Shown piece by piece: positions 24,867 to 27,643 of a stretch of DNA of 27,643 bases. The DNA lies in the NCBI GenBank assembly GCA_964639325.1, contig CAZXDO010000025.1, forward strand, positions 1 to 27,643, given 5' to 3'. Every line of letters starts with the position of its first letter. The stretch's first letter is position 1. The DNA is from DATGCT01 sp964639325. Its GTDB lineage: Bacteria > Patescibacteriota > Minisyncoccia > UBA6257 > GWB1-50-10. The notes under the pieces were generated by a model, which saw only the letters and a list, made by a program, of their open reading frames with translations, was not told the DNA's origin and searched no databases. A program made the translations under genes and the position numbers.

Positions 24867-25563
24867 CAATTTGTTACTATCCATTTAATTAATGGACGGA
24901 TGGAATATTTCTATCCATCTCTCTATGTCGCCATAGAGTTCGGACTGTATCTTCTCTCAATTATGAGAGCTTGGCGTGCAGTCTCTGAGGATACTAAGAA
25001 CGTATTTTTTTTCGATTCATCTGACTTGCCATTTTCAGTACTTTATTCCACCCTGATTTTTTCAAGTGTTCTTTTCTTATCATCATTTCCACTACTTTCT
25101 CGAATATTAGAAAATCATTTTTCTTTGATGTTCGAAGTGGATATTTTCTGAAGAGCGGAATTATTTTCTTATTAAGATCTTTTAAGGATCTTACGCAGTA
25201 TCTGTATAGATGTTCGTTGTGGTTGTCATAACGTTTGTTGAGAATTACGCTCCCGCATCCGAAATATTTTTCTATTTCTTTTAATGCGGACAAACTTTTC
25301 TTTCCTTGGGTTACGACGAATTCAGGGAAGATTTGTTTCCCGAATTTTGTAGTGGAATTTTTGATTATTGATACGGTAAAGCACCCTTCACCATCAACAA
25401 ATCCCACAATCCACTGAGCAGTTCTTAGTCTTTCCTGCTGATTGTCTGCACCGATCGCTTTGTTACTAGACATAATTTTGACCTATGGTCGTATTATACC
25501 ATAGTAGCGTCGGATACTCAGATGTTCCAGCATATAGCCAAGTTTTACTAAGGCAACACATTC
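24867..25563 (-). other. group I intron in 23S rRNA (site near E. coli 1931)
   Basis: 697 nt interrupting AAGGT|AGCG in domain IV, a site equivalent to a known bacterial and organellar intron position. P1 is clear: exon CTAAGGT pairs with intron GCCTTAG over 7 bp, with the U-G pair at the splice site, and the intron ends in G. Core pieces on the - strand: P3/P4 region GGTGCAGACAATCAGCAGG (complement within 25414-25452) with P4 AGCAG / CTGCT; P7 GACTG / CAGTC (24942-24989); P8 CTCTCA / TGAGAG; and P9 CTCTATG / CATAGAG. The endonuclease ORF occupies most of the middle, probably in the P6 loop. It should self-splice and leave a continuous 23S RNA at this point. Confidence 0.93.
24994..25473 (-). 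CDS. LAGLIDADG homing endonuclease
   Basis: 159 aa, encoded inside the group I intron in the same sense as the rRNA. The first LAGLIDADG motif reads WIVGFVDGEGCFTVSI (about residues 21-36), with the catalytic acid in VDGEG. The rest fits a single-motif enzyme acting as a homodimer (KFGKQIFPEFVVTQGKK, IEKYFGCGSV, KYPLRTSKKNDFLIF). It would cut intronless 23S alleles at the insertion site, driving intron homing, and may help splicing as a maturase. Residues about 8-20 (GADNQQERLRTAQ) are encoded by bases that also form the P3-P4 ribozyme core. The reading frame looks intact, so the element may still be active. Confidence 0.93.
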   Translation of the reverse strand: MSSNKAIGADNQQERLRTAQWIVGFVDGEGCFTVSIIKNSTTKFGKQIFPEFVVTQGKKSLSALKEIEKYFGCGSVILNKRYDNHNEHLYRYCVRSLKDLNKKIIPLFRKYPLRTSKKNDFLIFEKVVEMMIRKEHLKKSGWNKVLKMASQMNRKKIRS

Positions 25564-26711
25564 ACCTTAGAACCGTTATAGTTACGGCTGACATTGACAA
25601 GGGCTTCGGTCAGTAAGCATAAATATCGAAATATCTACACCTCCAACGTTAACCTTCTTGCATCGGTCAGGCGTCACCTCCTATACATCCTCTTACGAGT
25701 TAGCAGGAAGCTGTGTTTTTAGTAAACAGTCGCCAGGGAATCTTTAGCTGCGACCCACAAAAAGTGGGCAGACCTTATCCCGAAGTTACGGTCGCTGTTT
25801 TGCCGAGTTCCTTAGCGAGGAATCACCCGTTCCCCTTGGGCTACTCGCCCTGTCCACCTGTGGTGGTTTGCGGTACGGAGCCATGTTAGTATCCTGGCCA
25901 AAAGGCCATTGCCTAGAGGTTTTTCTTGGAGGGCTCTTCACTTGAATTGGTTAAGCCAAAACTTAACCTTTCCTCAACGCCCGAGGTTATGTGCCCGGAT
26001 TTTCCTAAAGCACTCCTCTCGACGACAAGGACGTCAAACCATTAAGACGATCAAGCTTATTTCCCTCGTCCTCCCATCGGTATCTCTAACATAGCGGGTC
26101 GGAATATTAACCGACTGTCCTTCGGCTGCGGTTTTCACCATTGCCTTAGGGCCGCCTAACCCTCCGCCGACTTCCGTTGCGGAGGAAACCTTAGACTTTC
26201 GGGGTTTCGAATTTTAATCGAAATAGCGATTACTCATGCCAACATTCTCTCTTCTCTGCACTCCAGTTGTTCTTGCAAATCAACCTTCAACGCGCAGAAA
26301 ATGCTCTCCTACCACATATTATACAAAGTACAATATGTTCGTATCTTCGGTACCTTACTTTAGCCCCGGTAAATCTTCGGCGCCATTGCGCTTGAGTAGT
26401 GAGCTGTTACGCACTCTTTAAAGGATGGCTGCTTCTGAGCCAACCTCCTACCTGTCTTTGTACGATGACTACCTTTAACACTTAGTAAGGATTTAGGGAC
26501 CTTAGATTACGATCTGGGCTGTTTCCCTTTCGACCACGGAGCTTAGCCCCCGCAGTCTAACTGCCGCGAAACATATTCCAGCATTCGGAGTTTGGTTGAT
26601 TATCCGAGCTTTCGCCCTGTGATAATTATCCAGTGCTCTACCTCTGAAATACTATGTTCTCTACTTCACATATATCGTCAGTGTGAAAGTGTATATTTGG
26701 GTTATATAAAA

Positions 26712-26761
26712 GGCGTGATGACGAGAGTGTATGCGGGAGCATACATTGAGGAGGAACAACG
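26712..26761 (+). repeat. palindromic element copy B1
   Basis: ggcgtgatgacgag, stem gtatgc / gcatac, then attgaggaggaacaacg. Its core is almost identical to copy C1. Confidence 0.8.
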
Positions 26762-26811
26762 TATTATATAACCAAAATATATACTTCTTTTGGTGGGTGT
26801 AATTTAACTAA

Positions 26812-26870
26812 CTTCTTTGTTGCTCGTCGCTTATGTATCGCTTTTGCTTATACACCTCACTCCTCGCTCC
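26812..26870 (-). repeat. palindromic element copy B2
   Basis: On the - strand: GGAGCGAGGAGTGAG, stem GTGTAT / ATACAT around AAGCAAAAGCG, then AAGCGACGAGCAACAAAG. Very close to A2. Confidence 0.8.
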
Positions 26871-27177
26871 TTGAATTTAGTTAAATTACACTCCATCACA
26901 CTGATGCTATATGTGAAGTAGAGAACCTTACGCAACGCTAGCCCTAAAGCTATTTCGGAGAGAACCAGCTATTTCCAGGCTCGATTAGCTTTTCACTCCT
27001 TACCCCAACTCATCCAAAGACGTTGAACGATCTACTGGTGCGGACCTCCCCCCGGTTTTACCCGGAGTTTATCCTGGTCAGGGCAAGCTCGCCTGGTTTC
27101 GGGTCCGATACATACGACTTACAACACTCTACCTCACATATAACACCAAATTTGAAAGCAATATTTCTTTCAAATGC

Positions 27178-27231
27178 GAGACGCGACGACGAAAGTGTAT
27201 GCGGAGCATACATTGAGGAGGATAAACGAAG
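27178..27231 (+). repeat. palindromic element copy C1
   Basis: gagacgcgacgacga, stem gtatgc / gcatac, then attgaggaggataaacgaag. Core nearly identical to B1. Confidence 0.8.
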
Positions 27232-27280
27232 TATTTGGAAGAAATGTTGCTTCCTTTGGCGGGCGAATCATGCCCAGCTT

Positions 27281-27334
27281 CTTCGTTGTTCGTCGCTTAC
27301 GTGTTCTTTTAACACGCTGCGCTTCTCACGCCTT
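27281..27334 (-). repeat. palindromic element copy C2
   Basis: On the - strand: AAGGCGTGAGAAGCGCA, stem CGTGTT / AACACG with an AAAAG-type loop, then TAAGCGACGAACAACGAAG. The stem bases differ from A2 and B2 but pairing is kept, a compensatory pattern. Confidence 0.8.
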
Positions 27335-27582
27335 AAATCTGGGCATGATACGCGCCGTCAAATTGATGTGATATGTGAGATAGAGTGTCTTTCGCACTAT
27401 TAATGCTCGCTTTCACTATGATTACAACCCGTAGGTTTTAACCAGCCATATATATCGACTCGTTGGCTCATTCTGCAAGAGGCACGCCGTCACCCCCTTT
27501 ATACAAAAAAGTATAAAGTAAGAGCTTCGACTCCTTGTAAGTAAATGGTTTCAGGTTCTATTTCACCGCCCTCGCCGGGCTA

Positions 27583-27619
<37 letters not shown>

Positions 27620-27643
27620 ATTATTGACTGTATTTAGCCTTAC

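Larger units (their letters stand above)
26656..26926 (-). other. 23S insert B: 271-nt two-armed structured insertion
   Basis: The basal stem is nearly perfect over ~30 bp: gttctctacttcacatata at 26656 pairs with tatatgtgaagtagagaac ending 26926, then gtcagtgtga with tcacactgat. One arm (closing stem GTGTAATTTAAC / GTTAAATTACAC) carries 26812-26870. The other (GGTTATATAA / TTATATAACC) carries 26712-26761. It lies between GCTAGCGTTGCGTAA and TTTCAGAGGTAGAGCACTG, about E. coli 841-852 near the base of helix 38. No ORF. Confidence 0.87.
27124..27388 (-). other. 23S insert C: 265-nt two-armed structured insertion
   Basis: The basal stem acactctacctcacatata (27124 on) pairs with atatgtgagatagagtgt (ending 27388), then caaatttga with tcaaattga. 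One arm (ATCATGCCCAG / CTGGGCATGAT) carries 27281-27334. The other (GGAAGCAA.ATTTCTT / AAGAAAT.TTGCTTTC) carries 27178-27231. It falls between GTGCGAAAGACAC and GTTGTAAGTCG, about E. coli 640-656. The basal stem shares CTCTACYTCACATATA with insert B. No ORF. Confidence 0.87.

Noticed and set aside
27023..27403. Open frame of 126 codons on the + strand
   Set aside because: Antisense to 23S rRNA and insert C; its composition follows the rRNA and it has no protein-like motifs.

Overview
The window comes from a small, AT-rich bacterial genome with densely packed genes, most likely a member of the Candidate Phyla Radiation (Patescibacteria; Parcubacteria-like is a guess). Evidence: A/T-biased codons; compact versions of universal proteins (RpoB of 1065 aa without the large lineage-specific insertions); a TraD/VirD4-like membrane ATPase next to small orphan proteins; weak ribosome-binding sites; and a 23S rRNA gene loaded with insertions plus a group I intron, as reported for many CPR bacteria. 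UGA is used as a stop (e.g. pgk), so this is not a recoded CPR lineage.

Left half (1-18825), all on the + strand. A hypothetical acidic protein, a TraD/VirD4-like ATPase, a degenerate glycosyltransferase-like protein, triose-phosphate isomerase, a membrane-anchored hypothetical and RodA form a tight run. After a 254-bp gap with a long hairpin come mltG, rpoB, rpoC, rpsF, ssb and rpsR, ended by a terminator. Next are gltX, a secreted coiled-coil M23 peptidase and a small exported protein. RodA, MltG and the M23 protein are all peptidoglycan factors; the rest is central information processing.

Middle (18826-20466). About 700 bp of non-coding AT-rich DNA carries a tandem hairpin repeat. It is followed by a PD-(D/E)XK nuclease-like gene with an added Cys/His cluster and an intergenic region with two hairpin elements. 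One of these is a second copy of a 44-nt 'GC hairpin plus DnaA-box' repeat, also found upstream of gltX.

Right half (20467-27643), all on the - strand. In transcription order: the 23S rRNA gene (5' end beyond the right edge), 5S rRNA, a terminator, pgk, a DHH phosphoesterase, RNase H and the RNase P RNA gene rnpB. No tRNA gene was recognised.

The most striking feature is in the 23S gene. Three separate insertions of 265-271 nt (23698-23962, 26656-26926, 27124-27388) share one architecture: a long basal stem in line with a host rRNA helix, then a junction with two arms, each tipped by a copy of a ~50-60 nt palindromic element. The two copies in each insert are in opposite orientation, giving six copies in one gene. 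A separate 697-nt group I intron (24867-25563) at the conserved site equivalent to about E. coli 1931 encodes a LAGLIDADG homing endonuclease whose first ~20 codons overlap the ribozyme core. A fourth, unrelated 73-nt hairpin lies near the 23S 3' end.
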